From Phycisphaerales bacterium (GTDB taxonomy: Bacteria; Planctomycetota; Phycisphaerae; UBA1845), in assembly GCA_003597935.1 (NCBI GenBank), contig QZJT01000039.1:1-64000 (forward strand): a DNA stretch of 64,000 nt. The letters run 5' to 3'. The notes under the pieces were generated by a model, which had not been told where the DNA came from, made no database searches, and saw only the letters and a list, made by a program, of their open reading frames with translations. A program made the translations under genes and the position numbers. Below are positions 39,150-47,879 of the stretch, in pieces (position 1 is the stretch's first letter; each line of letters begins with the position of its first letter).

Positions 39150-39800
39150 TCACGACGGCGCCGGGTGGGCGTCCACCGCGGCGGGCGACTGGTAGAGCCG
39201 CTGCTCGGCGATGTACTGGCGGACGGCCTCCGGCACCAGGTACTGGATCGACTTGCCCTCGCGCACCCGGCGGCGGATGTCGGTGGCGGAGATCTCGATT
39301 TGCGGGGTATCGAGCACGCCGGCGCGCAGGATCGCGATCTGGTCCTCGCTAAGGCGGGAGCGAAGACGGTCCCAGTCCACCTCGCGGAATCCCGGCCGGC
39401 GGGCCGTGATGATCCGGCAGCAGTCCACCAGGGCGCCCACCCGGTACCAGGTGGTCAGATCGGCCAGTGAATCGGTCCCGATGATCCAGTAGAGAATGAT
39501 CTCCAGGCCCAGGGTCTGGCGGAAATGGGAGACGGTATCGATGGTGTAGCTGGGTCCCGGCCGGTTCTGGTCGTAGTCGCTCAGCTCGAACAGCGGCTCT
39601 CCGGCGATCGCCAGCCGGACCATCTGGCCGCGGTGGTCGCCCTCCGCCAGGGCGGCGCCGTTCTTGTGCGGTGGCCGCGAGGAGGGCAGGAAGATAACGC
39701 GGTCCAGGCCGAGCTGCTCCGCGATGTTCCGCGCGACGATCAGATGCCCCAGGTGAATGGGATTGAAACTGCCGCCGAAGAGTGCGATCCGTGTGGCCAT
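39150..39800 (-). CDS. nadD: Nicotinate-nucleotide adenylyltransferase
   Basis: 216 aa. It adenylates nicotinate mononucleotide in NAD synthesis. The nucleotidyltransferase signature GGSFNPIHLGHL is at residues 9-20 and the second signature ISATDIRRR is near 170, the classical NadD pair. SSRPPHK lies between them. The length is normal. No yqeK or rsfS follows, unlike in many genomes; the downstream region is repeats. Confidence 0.97.
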   Translation of the reverse strand: MATRIALFGGSFNPIHLGHLIVARNIAEQLGLDRVIFLPSSRPPHKNGAALAEGDHRGQMVRLAIAGEPLFELSDYDQNRPGPSYTIDTVSHFRQTLGLEIILYWIIGTDSLADLTTWYRVGALVDCCRIITARRPGFREVDWDRLRSRLSEDQIAILRAGVLDTPQIEISATDIRRRVREGKSIQYLVPEAVRQYIAEQRLYQSPAAVDAHPAPS

Positions 39801-40134
39801 AGGGTTTAAGCGGGTGCAGCGAGCCAGATGGCGACGGTCCGTGGCCGCGGCCGGACATGGCGCCCGGCCTCCGCTGCGGCGCTGCTGTGTGCTCTGGCGG
39901 ACCGGTCGTCCGGCACGGCCCCACGCGGCCGGCTGAGGGGAACGGTACGAACCGGTCGATACTATGCCCGCTACCAGACCGGGTCAATTCGAGGTCCGAT
40001 ACCCGTCGGCGGAAGTGTGTGGCAGCCTGGGCTGAACCGCCGCGGCCCCGGAAAAAAAAGGCCGACCGGAAGCGCCCTCCAAGGGCGCTGTCCGGTCGTG
40101 CTGTGCTGACCCTGTCCGTGCCGTCGCAGGCGGA
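39801..40134. other. Gene-free region with terminator
   Basis: This 334 bp region lies between nadD and the first tail-A gene. It holds the minus-strand terminator at 40052-40097. The remainder shows nothing recognisable. Confidence 0.5.
40052..40097 (-). terminator. Rho-independent terminator after the 40135 gene
   Basis: On the minus strand GACCGGA...TCCGGTC arms (40064-40070 with 40091-40097) enclose an inner GCGCCC/GGGCGC pair. A run of eight T follows (40052-40059). Confidence 0.88.
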
Positions 40135-40818
40135 CTAGGCGCAATCGCTGCGCTTGCCCTTCAGCTTGCACTTGCCGTCACCACCGCCCGGGCAGGCAAT
40201 GGTCGTCCTGATCTTCTTGGCGCAATCCCCGACGTCCTCGCACTCCGCCTCGGTCCCGTAGTCGGACCCTTCCGCCGGGCAGTCGTCGCACTTCTTGGCT
40301 TTGCTCTTCTTGAGCGTGTAGACGCACGTCGGACCGCCCAGACCCTGAGAAGCCGGCGTGAAGTCCGCCGCAGTAGCGCCGCCGACGGTGCCGGCCAGCG
40401 TGCTGTAAAGCAGCGCCGGCTCATCGAGCGCGGCGGTAGACGTGCCGCTCCAGTTGAGCTTCTCGTCCTGGCTCTGCGGGATCCAGTACGCGAGCACGAA
40501 GCCGAGGGTCGGTCCGTTGTGACCGCCGCCGGACGAGGTGTAGGCGGTCCAGGGACCGATGGGCAGGTCGTTGGGGTCGCCGACGAAGTTCGTCAGCGGG
40601 CTGGGCTGGTTGTTGGCGATATCGCCGAAGATGAACCATCGCCAACCCATGCCCTGAGTCCAACGATCGTCGACGGAGAGTTCGAACTCGTACTCGAACC
40701 GCCCTCCGCCGATGTCGACGTAGTCATACGCCAGGTGAATCTGCGGCTGGGCCATCGCCGACGGCACGATGAGCGCACCCAGTGCCAACACCACCGTCGC
40801 GATACTGATCTTCTTCAT
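40135..40818 (-). CDS. Secreted protein with 8-Cys C-terminal tail A (tandem copy 1)
   Basis: 227 aa, start with GGGGAG upstream. Signal peptide about 1-23 (ending AMAQ). The central domain (about 24-165) is Tyr/Trp/Gly-rich, with RFEYEFELS, GMGWRWFIFGD, NDLPIGPWTAY and AYWIPQSQDEKLNWSG; I do not recognise the fold. The last 60 residues form the Cys-rich tail A: CVYTLKKSKAKKCDDCP, CEDVGDC, KKIRTTIACPG, CKLKGKRSDCA, with eight Cys. It is about 80% identical by eye to the next gene (41509) and has its own terminator. Function unknown; secreted or surface-bound is inferred. Confidence 0.85.
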   Translation of the reverse strand: MKKISIATVVLALGALIVPSAMAQPQIHLAYDYVDIGGGRFEYEFELSVDDRWTQGMGWRWFIFGDIANNQPSPLTNFVGDPNDLPIGPWTAYTSSGGGHNGPTLGFVLAYWIPQSQDEKLNWSGTSTAALDEPALLYSTLAGTVGGATAADFTPASQGLGGPTCVYTLKKSKAKKCDDCPAEGSDYGTEAECEDVGDCAKKIRTTIACPGGGDGKCKLKGKRSDCA

Positions 40819-41508
40819 TTCGATTTGCTCCCCTCAAAAAAAGGAACAATAAGCCGACGGACCGCGCGCTTACGCGACGCGCTCGACCGCCGAACCTGAT
40901 TCCCAAGGACACCCCCGCTGCGCTCGCCTGTGCCGCCCGCGGGGGCACGTGTGAATGCTCTGCCGAGCGTCTGGTAAGTCTCCCACCCGAGTCGGGCAGA
41001 GCGATCCGGTAGCGGCCCGCTCCGCGTCTTGAACCCGGAGTGTAACGAATTCCACCGGCAGGTGCAACCCCTACGAAGTGTAACGAATCGTGAGGTTGCG
41101 AGACGTCGCCGGCGTGGCGTCGATCCGGGCGGACAATCTTCGCCATCGCCTCCCCTGCGCGAAAGGCCCGCTCGGGCGCAGCGGGCGATACTCGGACCAC
41201 CCTTGCGACATCCGCGGCACCCGTCGCGCTCCCCCTGCGGGGCATACGCCGAAGTGTCAGCGGGGCGGCGAAACCGGCGGCCGGCGCGCAATGGCACGGG
41301 CATCCTGCCGTGATCGCACCTGGCGCGGTGCAACCAACGGCCTGGAAGACCGTGCCACGCGCCCGGCTCGCCTCATGTGTCCCGAACCCAGCCACGCGCT
41401 GCCACGTCGCCGCGCTACCTCCGGCGTCGCCGGCAAACTCGACGCGCTTGGGCGCCGGCGGCCGGCAGAAGCCGCGGTTCACTGGCCGCACGCGGTGCAG
41501 GAGGCGAT
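40819..41508. other. Gene-free region; 5' leader duplicated with next gene
   Basis: In this 690 bp gap the right 240 bp next to the 40818 start resembles the 240 bp upstream of 42186, so the duplication covers the promoter. A degenerate GGCACGGGCATCCTGCCG block near 41291-41370 may be a decayed GTGTGGCACCGGCAT repeat. No gene is supported. Confidence 0.5.
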
Positions 41509-42186
41509 TCAAGCACAGTCGCTGCGCTTGCCCTTCAGTTTGCAGGTGCCGTTGCCGCCGGGGCAGGCGATGATCGTCTTGATCTTCTTGGCGCAATCTC
41601 CGACGTCTTCACATTCCGTCTCGGTCTCGTAGTCGGACCCTTTCGCTGGGCAATCGTCGCACTTCTTGGGCTTGCTCTTCTTGATCGTGTAGACGCACGT
41701 CGGCCCGCCCAGGTCCTGAGTAGCCACGGCGAAGTCCGCCGGGGTGGCGCCGCCGACTGTGCCGGCGATGGTGCTGTAGAGCAGCGCCGGCTCATCCAGT
41801 GCGGCCGTGGAAGTTCCGCTCCAGTTGAGCTTTTCGTCCTGGCTCTGTGGGATCCAGTAGTCGAGGACGTAGTGCAGCGTGGGGCCGTTGTGACCGCCGC
41901 CGGACGAGCCGTAGGCCGTCCACGGTCCGATGGGCAGGTCGTTGGGGTCGCCGACGAAGCTCGTCAACGGGGACGGACAACTCCGGCAGTCGCCGAAGAT
42001 GAACCAGCGCCAACCCATGCCCGGACTCCAACGGTCGTCCAGAGAGAGTTCGAACTCGTACTCGAATCGCCCTCCGCCGATGTCGACGTAGTCGTACGCC
42101 AGCAGAATCTGCGGCTGGGCCACCGCGGCCGGCACGATGAGCGCACCCAGTGCCAGCACCACCATCGCGACACTGATCTTTCTCAT
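41509..42186 (-). CDS. Secreted protein with 8-Cys C-terminal tail A (tandem copy 2)
   Basis: 225 aa from the ATG at 42186 with GGGGAG upstream; the longer frame upstream is not supported. Signal peptide about 1-23 (ending AVAQ). It is the tandem paralogue of 40135 throughout, including the Trp/Gly-rich centre and the tail (CVYTIKKSKPKKCDDCP, CEDVGDC, KKIKTIIACPG, CKLKGKRSDCA). The main difference is GDCRSCPSP in place of GDIANNQPSP, adding two Cys in the central domain. No clear terminator follows. Confidence 0.86.
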   Translation of the reverse strand: MRKISVAMVVLALGALIVPAAVAQPQILLAYDYVDIGGGRFEYEFELSLDDRWSPGMGWRWFIFGDCRSCPSPLTSFVGDPNDLPIGPWTAYGSSGGGHNGPTLHYVLDYWIPQSQDEKLNWSGTSTAALDEPALLYSTIAGTVGGATPADFAVATQDLGGPTCVYTIKKSKPKKCDDCPAKGSDYETETECEDVGDCAKKIKTIIACPGGNGTCKLKGKRSDCA

Positions 42187-42463
42187 TTCGTTACACTCCC
42201 CTGAACAGATGAGGAACGGCTCTGCGCAATCACGCGACGCGCTGGACCGTCGAGCTTGATTCCAAAGCAACGCTCCGGCGAGGCTCGCGCGCGCCACCTG
42301 CGGGGCACGTGTCGATGTACCGCCGTGCGTCTGACAGGTCTCCCACTCCCCTGCGCCAAAGAGGCTAGCGGCGAGCCACTCCAGCGCTCGAACCAGTAGC
42401 ATAACCGGATCGGCGGGCGAGTGCAAGCCCGCGCGTCAGCGGTCAGGGCGGCTGGGTGCGTGA

Positions 42464-42593
42464 CGAGATCGGCGGGGCTGCGAGTATGCTCCGTCAGGCG
42501 TGTGGCACCGGCATCTTGCCGGTGGTTGCGGCGAAGCCGCGACTGGCATGGCCTGGAAGGCCATGCCCACCGGCTGGAAGCCGGTGCCACACT
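42464..42593 (+). repeat. GTGTGGCACCGGCAT interspersed repeat, intact copy
   Basis: About 130 bp: ATCGGCGGGGCTGCGAGTAT, TGTGGCACCGGCATCTTGCC, two internal palindromes (GGCATGGCCTGGAAGGCCAT and CCGGCTGGAAGCCGG), and a closing GGTGCCACAC that is the inverse of the GTGTGGCACC start. The element is thus an imperfect long palindrome without a coding frame. Confidence 0.9.
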
Positions 42594-42605
42594 GGGGGGG
42601 GCAGG

Positions 42606-42642
42606 AAAGAAAAAAGCGGACCACCCCGCTGGGGCGGTCCGC
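42606..42642 (-). terminator. Rho-independent terminator after the 42721 gene
   Basis: GCGGACC...GGTCCGC arms with inner CCCC/GGGG (42616-42642) are followed on the minus strand by TTTTTTTCTTTC. Confidence 0.92.
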
Positions 42643-42720
42643 CCTCGGACACTCTGCCGTTCGCGCGTTCAGTGCCGGGGATCACCCCGCCGGATCACGA
42701 GCGAAAGACCACTCCCGCGA

Positions 42721-43479
42721 TCAGGCGCAGTCGCTGACCTTGCCCTTGATCTTGCAGGTGCCGTTGCCGCCGTCGGGGCACGGGATGATCGTCTTGATCT
42801 TCTTCTTGCAGTCCTTCACCGTCTCGCACTCCGCCTCGGAGGTGAATGCATCGCCGACGTTCGGACAGACGTCGCAGCGCTTGGCCTTGCTCTTCTTGAT
42901 CTTGTAGATGCAGTTGTTGCCGCCGCGCTCGATGATCTGCATGTCGTCCATGTCGATGAACGCGCCGCCGAAGAGCTTGCCGATCACGTCGATCTCGTGG
43001 AACGCAGCGCCGTCCGTCTGCCAGCCGTTCCAGTGCCACAGGCAGTCGCCCTCGCCGGTGGCGGCGATGGCGCGGCCGATCTCATTGCCGCCATCGTCGC
43101 GGAAGATCATCGTCGCGTCGTTGTTCTCGCCCAGGTTCGGCGCGTTGGAGCCGAAGAACCCGCCGAAGAGATCCTGCGGCGGATTCAGCGTATAGCGGTA
43201 AAAGCCGCCGGCGCTGCCCGTGAAGCGCACGCCGCCGTGGGGACGGATCACGCAGCGGAACGACCAGCCGCCGGTGATGTGGGCGCCGCTGTTACCCGGC
43301 GTACACAGGGTGCTGGCGCCGCCGAACACGCCGCCGATGATGCACGGATTGAATCCCGGAGAGTTTTGCGTCTCGAATCCTTCGGACACGTCGCCGGTGA
43401 ACTCCGGCACCGGCGTCTGCGCGGAAGCGACCCCGGCCATGACCGCCATCAGAGCGATCGCCCACAGACCCTTTCTCAT
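42721..43479 (-). CDS. Secreted protein with 8-Cys C-terminal tail A
   Basis: 252 aa, start with GGGAGGA upstream. Signal peptide about 1-20 (ending ASAQ). The central domain (about 21-190) looks like a beta-sandwich of the PEP-CTERM/choice-of-anchor kind: FEGFETQ-like start (VSEGFETQNSPGF), GGWSFRCVIRPHGGVRF, EIDVIGKLFGGAFIDMDDM. It is not related to the centres of the neighbouring tail-A proteins. The tail is CIYKIKKSKAKRCDVCP, CETVKDC, KKIKTIIPCPDG, CKIKGKVSDCA. Own terminator. A hairpin and T7 tract lie just upstream of its Shine-Dalgarno. Confidence 0.85.
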   Translation of the reverse strand: MRKGLWAIALMAVMAGVASAQTPVPEFTGDVSEGFETQNSPGFNPCIIGGVFGGASTLCTPGNSGAHITGGWSFRCVIRPHGGVRFTGSAGGFYRYTLNPPQDLFGGFFGSNAPNLGENNDATMIFRDDGGNEIGRAIAATGEGDCLWHWNGWQTDGAAFHEIDVIGKLFGGAFIDMDDMQIIERGGNNCIYKIKKSKAKRCDVCPNVGDAFTSEAECETVKDCKKKIKTIIPCPDGGNGTCKIKGKVSDCA

Positions 43480-44278
43480 GACATTCCTCCCAAAAAAAGA
43501 ACGGACGTTCGTCGCGCGACGTTCCCCAACGCCGCCGCGACAAAGTCGATTTCACTCGACTCATCCGGCGCCGGCCGCGGGCCGGAAGCCTGCGGGCGCA
43601 CGCCTGGCAGAGATGAACTCGTACCCGGAGGCAGAACCGCAACCACTACGGCGACCCCCTCGACGTGACGAGCCTCACTCGTGCGGGAGCGATTGTAGCA
43701 GAAACGACACGTCAGATAAAGCCCCCGCCGGCGGTTTTCTGCAGGAGAATCGGAATTCACCGACCATGCGGCGGAATCCCCAACGATAGCTCCGCGCCGC
43801 GGCGCGGTGTGACGCCGGTGCTCTGCACTGGGGCCGGGCGGCGGTGTGGTCTAGCAAGATGCTCTGCTGTGGGGCCGCACGGCGGTGAGATGTGACGAGG
43901 GCACTCCGCTCTGGAGCCCCGCCGCGGTGAGATGTGAGGAACGTGCTCTGCTCTGGAGCCGCGCAGCGGGCGATGGGCTGTAGCCGCGGGTGACGCCCGC
44001 AGACGGGCTTCACCCGCGGCTACGGCCCTGGGCCTCATTCGCGGCCGCAGACCGGAGCGCGCCCCGAGCGTCGCTGTGGGGGAGTTCTCACGCGATACGC
44101 AAGTGCTCCTCCACACGGGGTTCGATCGGGTCTCGGCCGGCGCCTGATCCTGCCGCATAAAGCAAGGCCGCCCCGACAGGAGGCCGCCCTGGCAGGACGC
44201 GGCCCTGGCAGGAGGCGGCCGGCACTCAACGCGTGGGTGTTCGCACCCCGGCGAGGTGTACGCCTTCCCGCGGCTCCG
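43480..44278. other. Gene-free repeat-rich region
   Basis: This 799 bp region contains four related 37-42 bp units with GCTCTGC(T/A)CTGGGGCCG cores at about 43808-43970 and a long inverted TGTAGCCGCGGGTGACGCCC/GGGCTTCACCCGCGGCTACG pair at 43979-44026. It also contains three GCCGCCCxxxCAGGAGGC blocks at 44167-44222. The leader of the 42721 gene is at its left edge. No gene is supported. Confidence 0.55.
43808..44026 (+). repeat. Degenerate tandem units ending in long inverted repeat
   Basis: Four units of GGTG(A/T)GATGTGACGAG then GCTCTGC-CTGGGGCCG-type sequence, each ending GCGGC/GCAGC. The last runs into a 48 bp inverted repeat (TAGCCGCGGGTG...CACCCGCGGCTA). The same unit recurs near 38845-38960. 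Confidence 0.75.
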
Positions 44279-44956
44279 CTACCCGCAGGCCGCCCGTTTG
44301 CCCTTCAGCTTGCAACTGCCGGGGCCGTCGGGACACGCCGTCTGGGTCCTGATCTTCTTGCGACAATCCTCCACGTCTTCACACTCGGCGAAGGTGGGCA
44401 GGTTGTCGCCGGGCGCCGGGCAGCTTTCGCAGCCGCCCTTGGCCTTGCTCTTCCTGACGGTGTACTGGCATTTGCCGCCCGTGAAGAACTCGACAATGAT
44501 CGTCTGGCTTGCACCGTTGCAGGTGGCGGTGTTGACGCCGCCCCAGTTGGCGTTGCCGATACAGGGCCGCACGATGTACTGCGGATTGGGGCAAGCACAG
44601 ATGCTGCCGGCGGCGCTGAGTTCGACGCCCCCGCCGCAGCCTCCGGTCATCCAGGTGCGCCCGTCGCACGGATAGCTGAGCCGCGCCTGGTTGTTGGTAT
44701 TGATGTTGGCGGCGATCTGAGCGATGACGTCCGGGTCACCGCACGAGACGCCTTCCGGATCGTTGGATCCACGCAGCACGAGCAGGCGATAATCCTGTTC
44801 CACCAGCTCCGCCGCGAAAGCCCGCCATGCCGTACACTGGGCCGGCGAGGGCTGCCCCTGAACGAAGTCCTGTTCGAATACGATCTGTCCGTCGGCGGAC
44901 GCGACCCACGTGGCGAGCACGGCCACTCCCACTCCACACGCCTTTCTCGTCCTCAC
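44279..44956 (-). CDS. Secreted protein with 8-Cys C-terminal tail A
   Basis: 225 aa from a GTG at 44956 with GGGAG upstream. Signal peptide about 1-23 (ASADG). The central domain (about 24-160) has FVQGQPSPAQCTAWRAF, LVLRGSNDPEGVSC and WMTGGCGGG, with several extra Cys; I do not recognise it. Tail A: CQYTVRKSKAKGGCESCP, CEDVEDC, KKIRTQTACPDG, CKLKGKRAACG. The spacing is one residue longer before the CxxCP than in the 40-43 kb copies, as in the 46965 protein. No clear terminator follows. Confidence 0.84.
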   Translation of the reverse strand: MRTRKACGVGVAVLATWVASADGQIVFEQDFVQGQPSPAQCTAWRAFAAELVEQDYRLLVLRGSNDPEGVSCGDPDVIAQIAANINTNNQARLSYPCDGRTWMTGGCGGGVELSAAGSICACPNPQYIVRPCIGNANWGGVNTATCNGASQTIIVEFFTGGKCQYTVRKSKAKGGCESCPAPGDNLPTFAECEDVEDCRKKIRTQTACPDGPGSCKLKGKRAACG

Positions 44957-45291
44957 TTTGATCTCCCTTCGCCAGGATAGCACGGCGGTGCCCGGAGGCC
45001 GCTCTCCGAACCGGCGCGGCGCCGCGACAGGGGCGAAGTCTCTTCGCCGCGGTGGCCGCGCAGATGACCCCGTGGGCGATCGGCCCCGCTGAGCACGCTG
45101 CTCGCCGTGAACGACCCCTCCAAGCCCCGATGCGACGCCGGGTAGAATAGCAGTTTTAACCCGCAAGTGCAACGGAATGGCGACGGCGCGGGCCGCCCGA
45201 CTCGCCGGCTCGCGGCTGGCACGAAACGTGTAACACTCATGCTGCAAGGAAAGCACGACCGCCGTCGGCGGCCTGCAGCAGGAGTCCGTCC
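44957..45291. other. Divergent region before glnA
   Basis: This 335 bp region lies between the tail-A gene start and glnA. It holds the promoters of both. I see no clear -35/-10 pair and no known nitrogen-control site. Confidence 0.4.
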
Positions 45292-46710
45292 ATGTTTCAC
45301 GACGCTCGCGAGGCCCTTCGGTACATCGCCGGCCATGACATCGCCATGGTGGACCTGAAGGTAGTCAGCATCGCCGGCCAGTGGCTGCACCTGACCATCC
45401 CCGCCGCCCAGTTCACCGAGAAGCACTTCGAGGAGGGCATCGGCTATGACGGTTCGGCGGGGTCCGGTTTCGCCAGCGTCGAAAGCGGCGACGTGGTGGC
45501 GCGGCCGGAGCCGGGCACTGCGTTCGTCGATCCCTTCTGGCGCGAGCCGACGCTGAGCTTCATCTGCGAGACCGTCGCGGCCGACAACCGCGCCCCGTTC
45601 GCCCACGACCCGCGGACGATCGCCCGGCGGGCGGTCGAGTGCCTGAAGCAGGCGCGCGTCGCCGACGCGGCGATGATGGCGCCGGAGTTCGAGTTCCACG
45701 TCTTCGACCGCCTCAGCGTGCGTAACGGGCCGTATCAGACCCTGGTGGAGATCGAATCGCACGAAACGGCACCGGACGGGACGGTGGCGCGGATCGGGCC
45801 GCGGAAAGGCTACCTGCGCCTGCCGCCGTCCGATCAACTGCACAACCTGCGCTCCGAAATGGCCATCCTGCTTTCCGCGATGCACGTGCCGGTGACGTAT
45901 CACCATCACGAGGTCGGCGCGCCCGGTCAGTGCGAGATCGAGACGGAGCTGGCCCCGCTGGTGACCGCCGCCGACCGGGCGATGCTCATCAAGTACGTAG
46001 TCAAGAACGTCGCCCGCAAACATGGCAAGATCGCCACCTTCATGCCCAAGCCGATCTACAGCGAAGCGGGCAACGGGATGCACGTACACCAGAAGCTCGA
46101 CCAGCAGGGCACGCCGCTGTTCTTCGACAAGACCGGCCGCAACTACGCCTCGCTGAGCGACCTGGCGCTGCAGTACGTCGGCGGGCTGCTCTCGCACGGG
46201 CGGGCGGTCACGGCGCTGACCAATCCCTCGACGAACTCGTTCAAACGGCTGGTGGCGGGCTTCGAGGCGCCGGTCAACCTGTTCTTCTCCCTGGCGAACC
46301 GCTCGGCCGCCATCCGCGTGCCCAAGTACGCGGTGTCGCCGCATGCGAAGCGCATCGAGTACCGTCCCCCCGATTTTTCCGGCAACGTGTACCTCTCGCT
46401 GGCGGCGCTGCTCATGGCGGGCCTGGACGGGATCCTCCAACGCACCGACGTCAAGGAGCACGCTTTCGGCCCCTACGACGTGGACGTGGCCGCGCAGCCC
46501 AGCGAGTTCCGCGCCCGCGTCACGCCGCTGCCGCGAACGCTCTATGACGCGACGCTGGCGCTGGAGGCGGATCACGCCTTCCTGACCCGCGGCGAGGTCT
46601 TTCCCGAATCGTTCATTCACAACTGGATCGCCGCCCGGCGACGTGAGGAGTCCGCCGAAATCGCCTGCCGCCCGCACCCCTATGAGTATGAGTTGTACCT
46701 GGACGTGTGA
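45292..46710 (+). CDS. glnA: Glutamine synthetase, type I
   Basis: 472 aa, start after CAGGAG. It forms glutamine from glutamate, ammonia and ATP. Signatures seen: the DGSAGSGF-like strand (normally DGSSI), FEFHVF with the catalytic Glu, NGMHVHQ near residue 259, and NPSTNSFKRLVAGFEAP (normally NPTTNSYKRLVPGYEAP). The C-terminal region has TLYDATLAL where the adenylylated NLYDLP tyrosine loop occurs in GSI-beta, so classical adenylylation is unlikely. DGSAGSGF and the Ser at NPS are mild departures from the consensus, so this may be one of several GS paralogues in the genome. Confidence 0.93.
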   Translation: MFHDAREALRYIAGHDIAMVDLKVVSIAGQWLHLTIPAAQFTEKHFEEGIGYDGSAGSGFASVESGDVVARPEPGTAFVDPFWREPTLSFICETVAADNRAPFAHDPRTIARRAVECLKQARVADAAMMAPEFEFHVFDRLSVRNGPYQTLVEIESHETAPDGTVARIGPRKGYLRLPPSDQLHNLRSEMAILLSAMHVPVTYHHHEVGAPGQCEIETELAPLVTAADRAMLIKYVVKNVARKHGKIATFMPKPIYSEAGNGMHVHQKLDQQGTPLFFDKTGRNYASLSDLALQYVGGLLSHGRAVTALTNPSTNSFKRLVAGFEAPVNLFFSLANRSAAIRVPKYAVSPHAKRIEYRPPDFSGNVYLSLAALLMAGLDGILQRTDVKEHAFGPYDVDVAAQPSEFRARVTPLPRTLYDATLALEADHAFLTRGEVFPESFIHNWIAARRREESAEIACRPHPYEYELYLDV

Positions 46711-46890
46711 GGAAGAAGGGGACGAGGGAATCGCGGAGTCAGGGAGTGAGGCAGCGAGGCAGTGAAGGAGTGAGGGCGATGCGTAGGTCGCCGCGGCGCG
46801 GCGCCGGAGCGGCGCACCCAGGTCGCGTCGCGCCGCAGCGCGGCGTCGTTCGCGTGGCTGGCGGCACGTGGTCGAGGGACTGAAGCGCCG

Positions 46891-46925
46891 AAACAAAAGC
46901 ACGCCGCGGGGAAACCCCCGCGGCG
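46891..46925 (-). terminator. Rho-independent terminator after the 46965 gene
   Basis: CGCCGCGGGG arms (46902-46911 with 46915-46925) around a short loop, followed on the minus strand by TTTTGTTT. It lies between convergent genes and could also act for glnA. Confidence 0.85.
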
Positions 46926-46964
46926 CACGTGGTCATCATCCCGCCGATGGGTGTCAGCCGATCA

Positions 46965-47879
46965 TCAGCCGCACGAACGGCGCTTGCCCTTGATCTTGCA
47001 CGTGCCGTTGCCGCCGCGCGGGCAGGCGATCGTCCCCTTCAGCTTCTTCTCGCACTCTTTCACATCCTCGCAGGCCGCATCGGAGCGGAATTCCGCTCCC
47101 TTCGGCGGACAGGTCTCGCACCCGCCCTTGGCCTTGGACTTCTTGATCAGGTAGTTGCAGCGGGCGCCGCCGCCGGCGAACGCCAGGCCGTCGTGCGAGC
47201 CCAGGCCGGTCTTGACGGTGGTGCGGGCGTACCCGTTGGCGATGTCGTACTTGAATAACCTGCCCTGCCAGTCGATCTGCCAGAGCACGTGCTGTTCCGG
47301 GTCGTACGCCAGGCCGCTGTTGTCCGTGAACTCGCCGTTGAACACCAGCGTCGCTTCGCCGGTGTTGCGGTCGATGCGGTAGAGGTCTCCGGCGCCGTCG
47401 GAGACGCCCAGCAGTTCGTCGTCGCGGGAGTTGTAGGCCAGGTTGCCCAGCCGCGGCACGATCGTGCCCCGCGGAGTGACGGCGCCCGTGCTTCGATTCA
47501 CCGTGTACAACGGCTGGTTCGGGACGAATGCGCACGCAAAGAGCACGTCGTTTTGCGAGTCGTAGCCCAGCCCGAACAGGTCGGTCACGCCGTGTGCGCC
47601 GACGGTGCCGGACTGGCCGGTGTTCGGATCGATCTTGTGCAGCGATCTGGTTCCACGGCCGTCAACCGCGTAAAGCGTATCCGTGCTGCTGTCCCACTCC
47701 AGACCGCCAAACTGAAATACCTCGTTGAGCGGGCCGACGTCGGTGAACTCCAGCGTGTTGGTGTCGATAGCCACGAGGATGTCGCCGGTCTCCCTCACGG
47801 TGTACAGGGTTCCGGCTTCGACGATGCCGGCGGATGCCAGGACGCCGGCAATCAATCCGAGTACGATGGACTTTCTCAC
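46965..47879 (-). CDS. Secreted beta-propeller protein with 8-Cys C-terminal tail A
   Basis: 304 aa from a GTG at 47879 with GCAGGAGAGG upstream. Signal peptide about 1-22 (IVEAG). The body is a seven-ish-bladed propeller with repeated LYAVDGRGTRSLHKIDPNTG, LYTVNRSTG and LYRIDRNTG strands, like NHL/DUF6923-type surface proteins. Tail A: CNYLIKKSKAKGGCETCP, CEDVKEC, KKLKGTIACPRG, CKIKGKRRSCG. The fifth tail-A gene in 8 kb. Confidence 0.86.
   Translation of the reverse strand: MRKSIVLGLIAGVLASAGIVEAGTLYTVRETGDILVAIDTNTLEFTDVGPLNEVFQFGGLEWDSSTDTLYAVDGRGTRSLHKIDPNTGQSGTVGAHGVTDLFGLGYDSQNDVLFACAFVPNQPLYTVNRSTGAVTPRGTIVPRLGNLAYNSRDDELLGVSDGAGDLYRIDRNTGEATLVFNGEFTDNSGLAYDPEQHVLWQIDWQGRLFKYDIANGYARTTVKTGLGSHDGLAFAGGGARCNYLIKKSKAKGGCETCPPKGAEFRSDAACEDVKECEKKLKGTIACPRGGNGTCKIKGKRRSCG

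Larger units (their letters stand above)
42187..42720. other. Gene-free region with interspersed repeat and terminator
   Basis: This 534 bp region lies between the tandem-copy start at 42186 and the next tail-A gene. It contains the repeat copy at 42464-42593 and the terminator at 42606-42642. The part next to 42186 is the duplicated promoter region. Confidence 0.55.
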
